Shown: in pieces, positions 52,726 to 61,352 of the stretch | Layout: each line of letters begins with the position of its first letter | How positions within the stretch are numbered: the first letter of the stretch is position 1 | Assembly: GCA_963966185.1 (NCBI GenBank) | Contig: CAWZYM010000400.1 | Coordinates: 1-64,000, forward strand | Direction of reading: 5' to 3' | Source of the DNA: Rhabditoides inermis | Taxonomy: Eukaryota; Nematoda; Chromadorea; Rhabditida; Rhabditidae | DNA length: 64,000 nt | The notes under the pieces: generated by a model | The model's input: only the letters and a program-made list of their open reading frames with translations | Told to the model about the DNA's origin: nothing | Database searches by the model: none | Program-made: the position numbers and the translations under genes

Positions 52726-53140
52726 GTGGGTCTCGAGAGACCACTCCCTCTCTCTTGTCTAGGAATGAATAGCACAGTCACCTTGGATCAAGAGAGAAAC
52801 ATGCGAGGTAGGTACCGCAAAACGGTATGCTCATTTGATAGAAGATGAGTAGAGAGAATGCAAGACGAGCAAAGAGGAGAGATCTAATGAGAGGCTTGAG
52901 ATGAGAGAGAGAGAGAGAAGTGGCAAATGCCATAATTATAACGCGCATGATTGCACATCACTGTAGAGGCTAAGCCCCACTCCACTCCGAATTCGCAAAA
53001 CTCGTGTGAACGGAGCATTGCACGCTCTACTATATTTGCCGTAGCAATCGTCGTCAAAGTATGCGAATAGTATAGAATACTCCATGCCGTCAATGACCTA
53101 CTGGGCGCGCCGTATCCCTTTCCGTCTCTCTCTCTCTCTC

Positions 53141-53202
<62 letters not shown>

Positions 53203-55214
53203 ATAAAGGAGCAAATTGATCATGGAAACTCGAAACAAGTAGGAACGTTGCAACAGGAAACGTCGTAAACGTGTCGCAGAGAAATGTGAAATACGGCCGC
53301 GGTGTGACGTTGTAAACGTACATGTAACCGTAACAATCAGAGGGCGGGCGAGTGAGTAGCAAATGAAAGGACAAGATATCTAGACTCACTCTCTAACTCT
53401 ATCTCTCTCTATCTCAATCATATCAATATCCGAGTGTCAGAAACACACACTATCTCTCATGCGTGGCTCATACACACACACACGCGTTTCGGAGTTATGA
53501 GGGATATGCGAGAGAGGGAGAGAGAGAGAGAGAGAGAGGGTGGGAGAGGGCGCGACGATTACACCCGCAAAGACATCCAATACCACAGCCACGAACACTA
53601 CCATCAATTATCACTTATCACCCCTCTCTTGATTTCAGCCGGTTATCATCTACATCTACATGCCGCTTTGTTATGAACGCATCGCGTATGCAAATGAGCT
53701 TGTCGCCCCCGGCACACCTTGTGCGTGTACCCTATTGTGGCAACAGGTGTCGCACTTATTGCCCGCGATTTGCAGAGCGGGAGGGAGGGATGTGGCTGGC
53801 TGGCATGTTTCCACCAGAAATCTCCGCGCGACACAAGCAAATGCCATTTGTCTCGCAATCATTCAAAACATTGCACTACACATGTGCTCGATCCTTTCTC
53901 AAACTGACGCGCCGGCGACCTTTCTTTCTACGCGCATGCAAACCGCACATGTTCGGAACAGCCGAAGACGCTGCTGCTGGTGCTGGTGCTGTGTTTCCAA
54001 TTCCTTATGCTCGATTGCATGCGCGTAATTTGCATAGAATGAGCGCGAGGTGGCGAAGGAGAGAGGGGGAGGAGGGGGGTTGAGTGATAGATGGACGGAC
54101 GCAATCAAACGCGCGCCGGCGGCCCGGTATGCGGTTAATGGATATACGAGGACACGCATACACACAATTGCACAAGTGACCGGTCAGTGGGCTACTGTAA
54201 CTGGACCGTTCCATCATCATTACGCGAGTGAGCAAAGACGGGGTGCAGCGTGCAGACTATGCGATGAGCCCCGGAAGGCAGAGCTCCCACTTCAAAAGAG
54301 GTCAGCGCCACTCCAAAGAGACAAGAGACGGAAACCAAACACTACTATTCCACCGGCGCGCAACTCAAACACATGTCGCGCAATGTGCATTATCCATATT
54401 ATCGCGCGGCGCCCTCCCCGAGGCCCAAATCGGCAAGTGTGTGTGTGCGCGCGTATGAGTGTGAAACACGCCCTGCGTATGCAAATGCGGGCCGACAAAT
54501 GGACCGGTCGAATTCACTCTAATGCACACACACACACACATATATACGCACTCGCAATTGATTATAGTGCCATGCCATTAGTGATCATCACCTATATGCG
54601 TGAAATATCCCAGCCACACCTAAAATATACGGGAATTATCGAAACATGACACACTTCTCTAATGTATCATTCGAACCACATTTTGAAGAAACATTCTGTA
54701 GGATCGTTTGTGTCTCTACGCAACAAAGTGGAAATATGACTTGAAATAGAACACACGAGGACGTATGTGTCTATGATTTCGATGTCGACAGGAAGCGTCG
54801 CGGTCAATCAGGCAATCAGTGCGTGAGGCGATTTGTGAATCTCTGTGCGCCCGGCGAATTAGAGCCCCTCTAATGAGTGGGTTGAGCCGATAATAGAGTC
54901 AACCCGGGATCACCATCCTATAAGCGCTGATGACCCCTCGAGAGACAACACGGAGGGGGCAGCGAGGGAAAAAACGATCCACTTCAAGTGCAGCGAGGAG
55001 AGAGTTCGAAGCTCTAACGTCTGTTTGTTGAGTTATCACCTACCTTCCACACTCTCACCCGCCGCCGCCGCGCTTGTCACACCTGTCGAACGGTGCCGCT
55101 TGATTTCCGACGGTAAGCTCATATTGATTTCGATGCGCTGAAAACGGCGACTTTCAGCTTTCAGCGACGTGTAGAGAGATTGAAAAATACGTGGTTTTAA
55201 CTAGACCGGAGAAG
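49960..55214. other. Long gene-free upstream region of the IgSF gene
   Basis: 5.25 kb between divergent genes (IgSF on minus, chromodomain on plus). I find no supported exon. It contains GA/CT tracts (50661, 51808, 52473, 52680, 53127, 53509), G-runs and C-runs, and recurring TGCAAATGAG/ATTTGCAT motifs. Its size and position suggest the cis-regulatory region of the IgSF gene. Confidence 0.55.
51621..54486. promoter_or_regulatory. Cluster of POU octamer motifs
   Basis: Exact ATGCAAAT (either strand) at 51621-51628, 52034-52041, 53688-53695, 54028-54035 and 54479-54486, plus one at 48824-48831 in an intron and a near match at 52060. About two are expected by chance per 64 kb. In nematodes POU factors such as UNC-86 bind similar sites in neuronal promoters; that link is inference. 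Confidence 0.45.
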
Positions 55215-55955
55215 ATGATGCGGTGGTGGATCGCTCACGGCAAGACTTACGTTCAGAAGAAAAGACACACGCAGGTATCTAATCTACAATGTTTTTCTCA
55301 CTGACACACATTCATTCCTATACAGGAATATGCCGTATCCAGAGTGCGGGGAATGCGTACTCGAGACGGTAAACGGGAGGTTCTAGTTCATTGGAGAGGG
55401 TGAGTCAATATGAAAGAGGGCGAGAGAGATCAGCTGTTTAGCTTTTAGCTACCCTAGCATCGAGGATGCGTGGTTGCAAGCGGCAAACGTCTCCTGTCCC
55501 GCTCTAATGCGAGCGTTTCAGTTACGCAAGGTGTTTCTCTCTGTTTCTGCTCTCTGTTTGATTCAAAATGTTTCTTCACCTTTCAGAAACGCCGTCGCAC
55601 TCAGAAACAACATAGAGAGCAGGGAAAGCAAAAGCGACACGTACAGAAAGGCTCAAAAGAGGAAGAAGAGGAGGGAGCGGGGCAGACAGCAACGGTCGAA
55701 AACGTAGTGATAGTAGAGGAGCAGCAGGTTCTAGACAAACACCTGGATACAACACCTGCCGTACCGAGACCAGACCAGGATGAGGCGATCGAGAAACGGC
55801 AGCAGAAGCGCATCTCGCGCGGCCGTCCGTCGCTGGAGCTGGCCGAAGACCTGCTGTCCGCGTTGGAGAGGATGCGGATGCGCTCTGACGCGAACCGGGT
55901 GAGATGGGGTGTAGACGGTGGCATCACCTCCCTCTTACAGACCACGACTGCATGA
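55215..55955 (+). CDS. Chromodomain protein A
   Basis: Exons: MMRWWIAHGKTYVQKKRHTQ; EYAVSRVRGMRTRDGKREVL then VHWRG; YPSIEDAWLQAANVSCPALM; and a basic/acidic tail. The chromodomain (residues about 21-75) keeps all three aromatic-cage positions of HP1: Tyr in EYAV, Trp in HWRG and Tyr in GYP, so binding of a methylated lysine is predicted. The tail is rich in Lys/Arg, then EEEEEGAG, and contains an AT-hook-like core (SRGRPSLE). The last codons are TTTA: a 45-bp in-frame intron (55900-55942) may or may not be removed. The phase-2 intron after WRG is shared with the two paralogs downstream. Likely a nuclear chromatin protein. It lies just upstream of the tRNA-Gly array. Confidence 0.8.
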
Positions 55956-56064
55956 CTGCTGCGGAAATGCGCGCTCCCAACTCGCTCGGCCTCACACGTC
56001 CGGCCTTCATTGCGACACAGAACATTCTTCCCGCCTTCCCGACAACAGATAGGCATGCTAGATA

Positions 56065-56136
56065 AATTGATTCGATCCTAACTTGAAACTGAATGTCTTT
56101 CGAGCACTTGTTGAGTGGGTCGATTCCCATGGGCAC
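56065..56136 (+). pseudogene. Possible relic tRNA unit
   Basis: Exactly one 152-bp period upstream of the first tRNA. GGGTCGATTCCCATGGGCAC followed by AAACGTTTTCTG parallels the T-arm, 3' end and flank of the array units, but the 5' half is unrecognisable. Confidence 0.35.
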
Positions 56137-56216
56137 AAACGTTTTCTGTTTTGATATAGATGTGCGCTTGGTTCGATCGTTTGATCTGTCGCAATCAGGA
56201 TCGGACGGGATGATCA

Positions 56217-56288
56217 TCGTCTGTGGTGTAATGGTCAGCATGGATGCCTTCCAAGCATTCGACGGGGGTTCGATTCCCCCCAGACGCA
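56217..56288 (+). tRNA. tRNA-Gly(TCC), array 1 copy 1
   Basis: 72-nt cloverleaf with anticodon loop CTTCCAA and T-arm GGGGGTTCGATTCCCCC. The first base is T instead of G, weakening pair 1-72. TTTT terminator about 10 nt downstream. Confidence 0.85.
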
Positions 56289-56368
56289 CAACGTTTTGCC
56301 CGCCTTTTCTATTCGGACACGTCCATTCAATACTAACGTGAGCCTTTCTTTCACTCTCTCTACCATGA

Positions 56369-56440
56369 GCGTCTGTGGTGTAATGGTCAGCATGGATGCC
56401 TTCCAAGCATTCGACGGGGGTTCGATTCCCCCCAGACGCA
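56369..56440 (+). tRNA. tRNA-Gly(TCC), array 1 copy 2
   Basis: Complete: acceptor GCGTCTG/CAGACGC, A-box TGGTGTAATGG, anticodon TCC, B-box GGTTCGATTCC. Lies 152 bp after copy 1. Confidence 0.95.
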
Positions 56441-56520
56441 CAACGTTTTGCCCGCCTTTTCTATTCGGACACGTCCATTCAATACTAACGTGAGCCTTTC
56501 TTTCACTCTCTCTACCATGA

Positions 56521-56592
56521 GCGTCTGTGGTGTAATGGTCAGCATGGATGCCTTCCAAGCATTCGACGGGGGTTCGATTCCCACCAGACGCA
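56521..56592 (+). tRNA. tRNA-Gly(TCC), array 1 copy 3
   Basis: As copy 2 but with one T-stem mismatch (CCCAC in place of CCCCC). Probably still foldable. Confidence 0.85.
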
Positions 56593-56672
56593 TAACGTTT
56601 TGCCCGCCTTTTCTATTCGAACACGTCCATTCAATACTAACGTGAGCCTTTCTTTCACTCTCTATACCATGA

Positions 56673-56744
56673 GCGTCTGTGGTGTAATGGTCAGCATGGA
56701 TGCCTTCCAAGCATTCGACGGGGGTTCGATTCCCCCCAGACGCA
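56673..56744 (+). tRNA. tRNA-Gly(TCC), array 1 copy 4
   Basis: Sequence identical to the consensus; flanks shift to the TAATCTTTTGCCC type found in array 2. Confidence 0.95.
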
Positions 56745-56824
56745 TAATCTTTTGCCCGCCTTTTCTATTCCAATCCGTCCATTCAAAGCCAACATGATCC
56801 TTTCTTTCACTCCGTCGAACGTGA

Positions 56825-56896
56825 GCGTCTGTGGTGTAATGGTCAGCATGGATGCCTTCCTAGCATTCGACGGGGGTTCCATTCCCCCCAGACGTG
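56825..56896 (+). pseudogene. Decayed tRNA-Gly, array 1 copy 5
   Basis: Anticodon loop CTTCCTA (A to T after the anticodon), T-loop TTCCATT in place of TTCGATT, and 3' end GACGTG in place of GACGCA. The B-box and acceptor stem are both damaged. Confidence 0.8.
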
Positions 56897-56948
56897 TAAC
56901 GTTTTGCCAACCGCCACAGCCGTGCACATTGTCGTGACACAACGCGAA

Positions 56949-57958
56949 ATGAGTGCGACGAATTCGAATGATCCGCGAGAGCAGCTCATTCTGCCCCAAT
57001 CCAGGATGCCAAGCGGCGTGTCTGTGCCGCACGGCAAGTCCGCGCTCCTCAAGACGCGCACGACCCGGGTACGTTGTCCGTTTCTCGTCGTTGCACAAGA
57101 CACTGTTCAGACTTTCGATGTATCGAAAGTGTGCGGCGAGAGGATGACCGCGGACGGTCAGCACGAGTTCCGCGTGCGCTGGCGCGGGTGGGTGAACGGG
57201 GTTTGGGCTGAAGGTGCGGTCAGTCTCTTCGAAAGCTATTCGGGAGTAATTCGAAGGCATAGCAAGGCAATCCGAAGTGTTCGGGAGTATTTCGAAGGCA
57301 GTTCGGGAGTGTTCTGGGGGCGATTCGAAAGGCAATTCCGAAGTGCTTCGGAGGCATTCGGGAGTGTTTCGAAGAGACTGACCGCAACTTGATTGAAACA
57401 TGCCTGTTCAGCTATGGCCGCGCGGCCGACTCGTGGGTGAAGCAGTCTTCTCTGCACACCAGCGCGCTGGTTGTCATGTTCAGGCTGCGACAGGTCAGCC
57501 ACTCTACCCCCACTCTTTTTCTACCTTCTCTTCCCTCATGTAATGTGTGCACATGTAGTGAGCCTCGACTGTAATATGCACGCGCTTCAATGTTGTTGCC
57601 ACTCGCTTACCCGCTCACACTTGCAGAGGAAGAGGGAGGCGGCCGCGTCGCGCCCCGAATACATCACCGACTCAGACGTGGCCCGGCTCGCGTCGCTGGC
57701 CGTGTACAAGATGCGCAACGGACAGGTAGTCGAGAGAGAGAGAGAGGGGGGGGGGGCGAGCGAGTGGGCATGTGATGATTGCAGCCGGCGCCGCCGAGCA
57801 TCGTCCGTGTGGCGGGCGCGCCTCCGGTCGGCCGGACGGTCGGCTTCGCGCGGGTCATGGAGACGGAGACTGGCGTGGACAGCGACGCTGCTGCTGGCAA
57901 GCGGCTGCGCCCTGTGAGGCGCCGCGCTGCCACCCCTCCTCCCAGCCCCCGCCGTTAG
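56949..57958 (+). CDS. Chromodomain protein B1
   Basis: Five exons: MSATNSNDPREQLILPQSRM to KSALLKTRTTR; TFDVSKVCGERMTADGQHEF with RVRWRG; YGRAADSWVKQSSLHTSALV with VMFRLRQ; KREAAASRPEYITDSDVARL with ASLAVYKMRNGQ; and a Pro/Arg-rich tail ending RRRAATPPPSPRR (stop 57956-57958). The chromodomain has cage residues Phe (for Tyr), Trp and Tyr. The phase-2 intron after RWRG matches protein A, but here it is enlarged by a 177-bp MITE (57212-57388) absent from paralog B2. The tail SPRR/TPPP motifs suggest DNA or SH3/WW contacts, by inference only. It lies between the two tRNA-Gly arrays. Confidence 0.8.
57212..57388. mobile_element. MITE-like element, copy 4, with empty-site proof
   Basis: Ends AGGTGCGGTCAGTCTCTTCG and, reversed, AGTTGCGGTCAGTCTCTTCG. 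The flanks TGA / TGA form a 3-bp target duplication. The paralog at 59716 has the unfilled sequence GGGCTGATTGAAACATGC. The inside carries repeated TTCGGGAGT and TTCGAAGGCA motifs and differs from copies 1 and 3. Confidence 0.9.
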
Positions 57959-58008
57959 AACCCGCCGTTGTTTGTTGTGTTTTTTCATAGGATAAATCAA
58001 TGTTTGCA

Positions 58009-58284
58009 AACTACCGAAGTCGTATAATGAGGAAGACGCAATTTCTTAAACGTGCACATAATAGAATCTCTCTATGCTCGTGTGTAGGAAGCAGGAAGGA
58101 ATCACTCAGTGGCAGAGGGGGGAGGAGGAAACACCGGATGGGTTAGCCAACAACACAAACAATACGCGATAAATAACTACATTGAATGATATGACAACAA
58201 TCGCGCGAGGCACGCGTTCAACGAGAGAAAAGATGGGGGGGGGGGAGTAACGGGGTGAATAGAATCTGTTGCAATTGTCAAAAA
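58009..58284. repeat. Copied 3' flank of the AACS gene
   Basis: Nearly identical to 60325-60592, which is the 3' UTR/flank of the acetoacetyl-CoA synthetase gene. Shared text includes GTATAATGAGGAAGACGCAA and ATGGGTTAGCCAACAACACA. This copy has lost the AATAAA (minus strand) present in the original and is no longer attached to a gene. Confidence 0.85.
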
Positions 58285-58285
58285 A

Positions 58286-58346
58286 GTAATGGTTAGCATG
58301 GATGCCTTCCAAGCATTCGACGGGGGTTCGATTCCCCCCAGACGCA
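58286..58346 (+). pseudogene. 5'-truncated tRNA-Gly at duplication junction
   Basis: Begins at tRNA position 12 (GTAATGGTTAGCATGG) immediately after the copied AACS 3' flank. The acceptor 5' strand and D-stem start are missing, so it cannot fold. Confidence 0.9.
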
Positions 58347-58426
58347 TAATCTTTTGCCCGCCTTTTCTATTCCAATCTGTCCATTCGAAGCAAACATGAT
58401 CCTTTCTTTCACTCCGTCGAACGTGA

Positions 58427-58498
58427 GCGTCTGTGGTGTAATGGTCAGCATGGATGCCTTCCAAGCATTCGACGGGGGTTCGATTCCCCCCAGACGCA
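58427..58498 (+). tRNA. tRNA-Gly(TCC), array 2 copy 2
   Basis: Consensus sequence; TTTT terminator downstream, and an upstream block CACTCCGTCGAACGTGA shared by the array. Confidence 0.95.
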
Positions 58499-58578
58499 TA
58501 ATCTTTTGCCAGACTTTTCTATTCCAATCTGTCCATTCGAAGCAAACATGATCCTTTCTTTCACTCCGTCGAACGTGA

Positions 58579-58650
58579 GCGTCTGTGGTGTAATGGTCAG
58601 CATGGATGCCTTCCAAGCATTCGACGGGGGTTCGATTCCCCCCAGACGCA
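58579..58650 (+). tRNA. tRNA-Gly(TCC), array 2 copy 3
   Basis: Consensus sequence, 152 bp after the previous copy. Confidence 0.95.
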
Positions 58651-58730
58651 TAATCTTTTGCCAGCCTTTTCTATTCCAATCTGTCCATTCGAAGCAAACA
58701 TGATCCTTTCTTTCACTCCGTCGAACGTGA

Positions 58731-58802
58731 GCGTCTGTGGTGTAATGGTCAGCATGGATGCCTTCCAAGCATTCGACGGGGGTTCGATTCCCCCCAGACG
58801 CA
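58731..58802 (+). tRNA. tRNA-Gly(TCC), array 2 copy 4
   Basis: Consensus sequence, 152 bp after the previous copy. Confidence 0.95.
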
Positions 58803-58882
58803 TAATCTTTTGCCCGCCTTTTCTATTCCAATCCGTCCATTCAAAGCCAACATGATCCTTTCTTTCACTCCGTCGAACGTGA

Positions 58883-58954
58883 GCGTCTGTGGTGTAATGG
58901 TCAGCATGGATGCCTTCCAAGCATTCGACGGGGGTTCGATTCCCCCCAGACGCA
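58883..58954 (+). tRNA. tRNA-Gly(TCC), array 2 copy 5
   Basis: Consensus sequence, 152 bp after the previous copy. Confidence 0.95.
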
Positions 58955-59034
58955 TAATCTTTTGCCCGTCTTTTCTATTCCAATCCGTCCAATCAAAGGC
59001 AACATGATCCTTTCTTTCACTCCCTTGAACGTGA

Positions 59035-59106
59035 GCGTCTGTGGTGTAATGGTCAGCATGGATGCCTTTCAAGCATTCGACGGGGGTTCGATTCCCCCCA
59101 GTCGCA
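59035..59106 (+). tRNA. tRNA-Gly body with TTC (Glu) anticodon, array 2 copy 6
   Basis: The anticodon loop is CTTTCAA where all sister copies have CTTCCAA, changing the anticodon from TCC (Gly) to TTC (Glu). A second change (CAGTCGC for CAGACGC) breaks one acceptor-stem pair. The rest, including A- and B-boxes, is intact, so transcription is plausible but function is open. Confidence 0.85.
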
Positions 59107-59187
59107 TAATCTTTTGCCCGTCTTTTCTATTCCAATTTCGTCCATTCAAAGCCTACATGATCCTTTCTTTCACTCCGTCGAACGTAA

Positions 59188-59259
59188 GCGTCTGTGGTGT
59201 AATGGTCAGCATGGATGCCTTCCAAGCATTCGACGGGGGTTCGATTCCCCCCAGACGCA
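59188..59259 (+). tRNA. tRNA-Gly(TCC), array 2 copy 7
   Basis: Consensus sequence; 153 bp after the previous copy; upstream base change GTAAGCG. Confidence 0.95.
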
Positions 59260-59339
59260 TAATCTTTTGCCCGCCTTTTCTATTCCAATCCGTCCAATCA
59301 AATCCAACATGATCCTTTCTTTCACTCCGTCGAACGTGA

Positions 59340-59411
59340 GCGTCTGTGGTGTAATGGTCAGCATGGATGCCTTCCAAGCATTCGACGGGGGTTCGATTCC
59401 CCCCAGACACA
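59340..59411 (+). tRNA. tRNA-Gly(TCC), array 2 copy 8
   Basis: Anticodon TCC. The 3' strand reads CAGACAC, giving a C-A mismatch at the second acceptor pair. It is followed by TTTTTCC and the flank shared with copy 5 of array 1 (TGCACATTGTCGTGACAC). Confidence 0.8.
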
Positions 59412-59520
59412 TAATCTTTTTCCAACCGCCAAACCCGTGCACATTGTCGTGACACAACGCGAAATGAGTGCGACGAATTCGAATGAGTCGCGAGATCTGC
59501 TCACTGTGCCGCGCTGAACG

Positions 59521-60253
59521 ATGAAGAGCGGTGTGATGCACGGCAAGGTGATGAAGAAGAGGAGCACCAAGGTAGGTGTGCGTGCACTTCTCGTCGTTGC
59601 ACAACACACTGTTCAGCACTTCGACGTGTCCCGCGTTAACGGCGAGAGGAAGGGGGCAGACGGCAGGACGGAGTACCGTGTGCGCTGGCGCGGGTGGGTG
59701 AACGGGAGTTGGGCTGATTGAAACATGCTTCTTCAGCTATGGCCGCGAGCACGACATGTGGGTGCAGAAGCGCCACCTGAAGTGCAGCGCGCTGCTGCAC
59801 ATGTTCCTCATGCGCAAGGTTAGCCTCTCTACCCCCTCTTTTCTACCTTCTCCTCCCACATACATGCGATTTGTGCAAATGTAGTGAACTGTAAGATGCG
59901 AGTGCTTCGCTTACCGGCTCACACTTGCAGAAGAGGATGGAGGAGGCGGCGGCGACCCCGCGTACCTGTCGGACGACGATGTGGCCAGGATGGCCCGGCT
60001 CAGCATCTACAGGATGCGCAGCGGACAGGTAGTCGAGAGGGGGGGGGAGCGAGTGGGCATGTGATGATTGCAGCCTGCTCCTCGGAGCATTCTGCGCACG
60101 GCGGCGGTGGGCGCGCCTCGCGTCGGCACGGTCGGCTTCGCGCCGATTCTGGTGAGGGAGACGGGAGTTGAGTCGAGTGCTCCTCCCGGCGCCCGCCTGC
60201 GCCCTGTGAGGCGCCGCGCCGCCACGCCGCCTCCCCGCAGTCCCCGCCGCTAG
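59521..60253 (+). CDS. Chromodomain protein B2
   Basis: Paralog of B1. The old start (MSATNSNESRDLLTVPR) is followed by a stop, so the start is taken as the next Met, MKSGVMHGKVMKKRSTK. Then HFDVSRVNGERKGADGRTEY with RVRWRG, and YGREHDMWVQKRHLKCSALL with HMFLMRK. The chromodomain cage is Phe, Trp, Tyr. The 48-bp phase-2 intron after RWRG is free of the MITE. The fourth exon keeps the B1 frame (DPAYLSDDDVARMARLSIYR) only if an acceptor 5 bases further in (AAGAG) is used; with the ortholog-like acceptor it is frameshifted. The last exon is in frame and ends RAATPPPRSPRR (stop 60251-60253). Either a working diverged paralog or one beginning to decay. Confidence 0.7.
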
Positions 60254-60695
60254 GCTTCCCAGCCCCTGCCCCGCGACTATTTTTCTAGGAGTGTTTTATA
60301 GTATAAATAGCGATTTAATAAACAATCGAAATCGTATAATGAGGAAGACGCAATTTTATTAAACGTGCACATAATAGAATCTCTCTATGCTCGTGTGTAG
60401 GAAGCGGGAAGGAATCACTCAGTGGCAGGGGGGAGGAGGAAACACCGGATGGGTTAGCCAACAACACAAACAATACGCGATAAATAACTACATTGAATGA
60501 TATGACAACAATCGCGCGAGGCACGCGTTCAACGAGAAAAAAGAAGGGAGGGAGTAACGGGGTGAATAGAATCTGTTGCAATTGTCAAAAAAAGGAGAGA
60601 AAGGAATGCCGCGCGAAGGAGAAAAGTGAAAGATGGAGAGCTAGTCGATCGATGTCAATCAATAGCCGATTGATATCCACATAGTAGTACATTGT
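60254..60695. other. Overlapping convergent 3' ends
   Basis: Holds the plus-strand AATAAA for B2 (about 60318) and, on the minus strand, AATAAA for AACS (about 60353-60358). Confidence 0.55.
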
Positions 60696-60851
60696 CTATG
60701 CCGAGAGTCTGAACGCAGTGTACAGATCGAGGGCTTCGGGATTTCTAATCGACGACGCCTTCACCACCTTCTCGCCGTTGATGATCTGCTTCACTGCCAA
60801 CTCGACCTTCTTGCCAGAGTTGGTGTACTGAAAGAGAATCGATGAGAAGTG

Positions 60852-60907
<56 letters not shown>

Positions 60908-61292
60908 TACTCACAGGAATGTCTTTGACCGTATGGATAGCGTTGGGCACGTGACGCGGCGACATCTGTGTGCGGATCTGCATGCAAATTTTCTTCTTGA
61001 GCTCGTCCGACATGCACGAATCCGGAGACATCTTGACAAACAGGATAATGTGCTCGTCTTCCACCGCCGGGCTGTAATCGGAGGAGAGGGTATGGAGAGT
61101 GAGAAAGGAGACAGGACACGAGACTCACACATTCTGCCCCGCCACTATGCAGTCCTCGATCTGCGAAAACGTCTCGACTACAGAGTAGATCTCCGCAGTG
61201 CCGATCCTCACTCCACCTCGGTTCAGGGTCGCGTCCGAGCTGCAAGAGAATGTGGTAAGAGGGGGGGGAGAAGGAGGAAGAGGAGAGAGAGA

Positions 61293-61352
<60 letters not shown>

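Larger units (their letters stand above)
58286..60592 (+). repeat. Second unit of a tandem segmental duplication
   Basis: The unit tRNA-Gly array, chromodomain gene and AACS 3' flank is present twice: about 56.2-58.284 kb and 58.286-60.592 kb. The copies differ by tRNA number, a MITE insertion and point changes. The junction 58284/58286 joins the AACS flank to position 12 of a tRNA-Gly. Confidence 0.85.

Noticed and set aside
56217..59411. The 152-bp array considered as a CRISPR or satellite
   Set aside because: Each unit contains a cloverleaf-forming tRNA with A/B boxes and a terminator. It is a tRNA gene array in a eukaryote.
56093..59452. Series of about 65- and 107-residue open frames repeated across 56-59 kb on both strands
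   Set aside because: They are translations of the tRNA-Gly array units (e.g. GVMVSMDAFQAFDGGSIPP is a tRNA read as protein). No protein gene.
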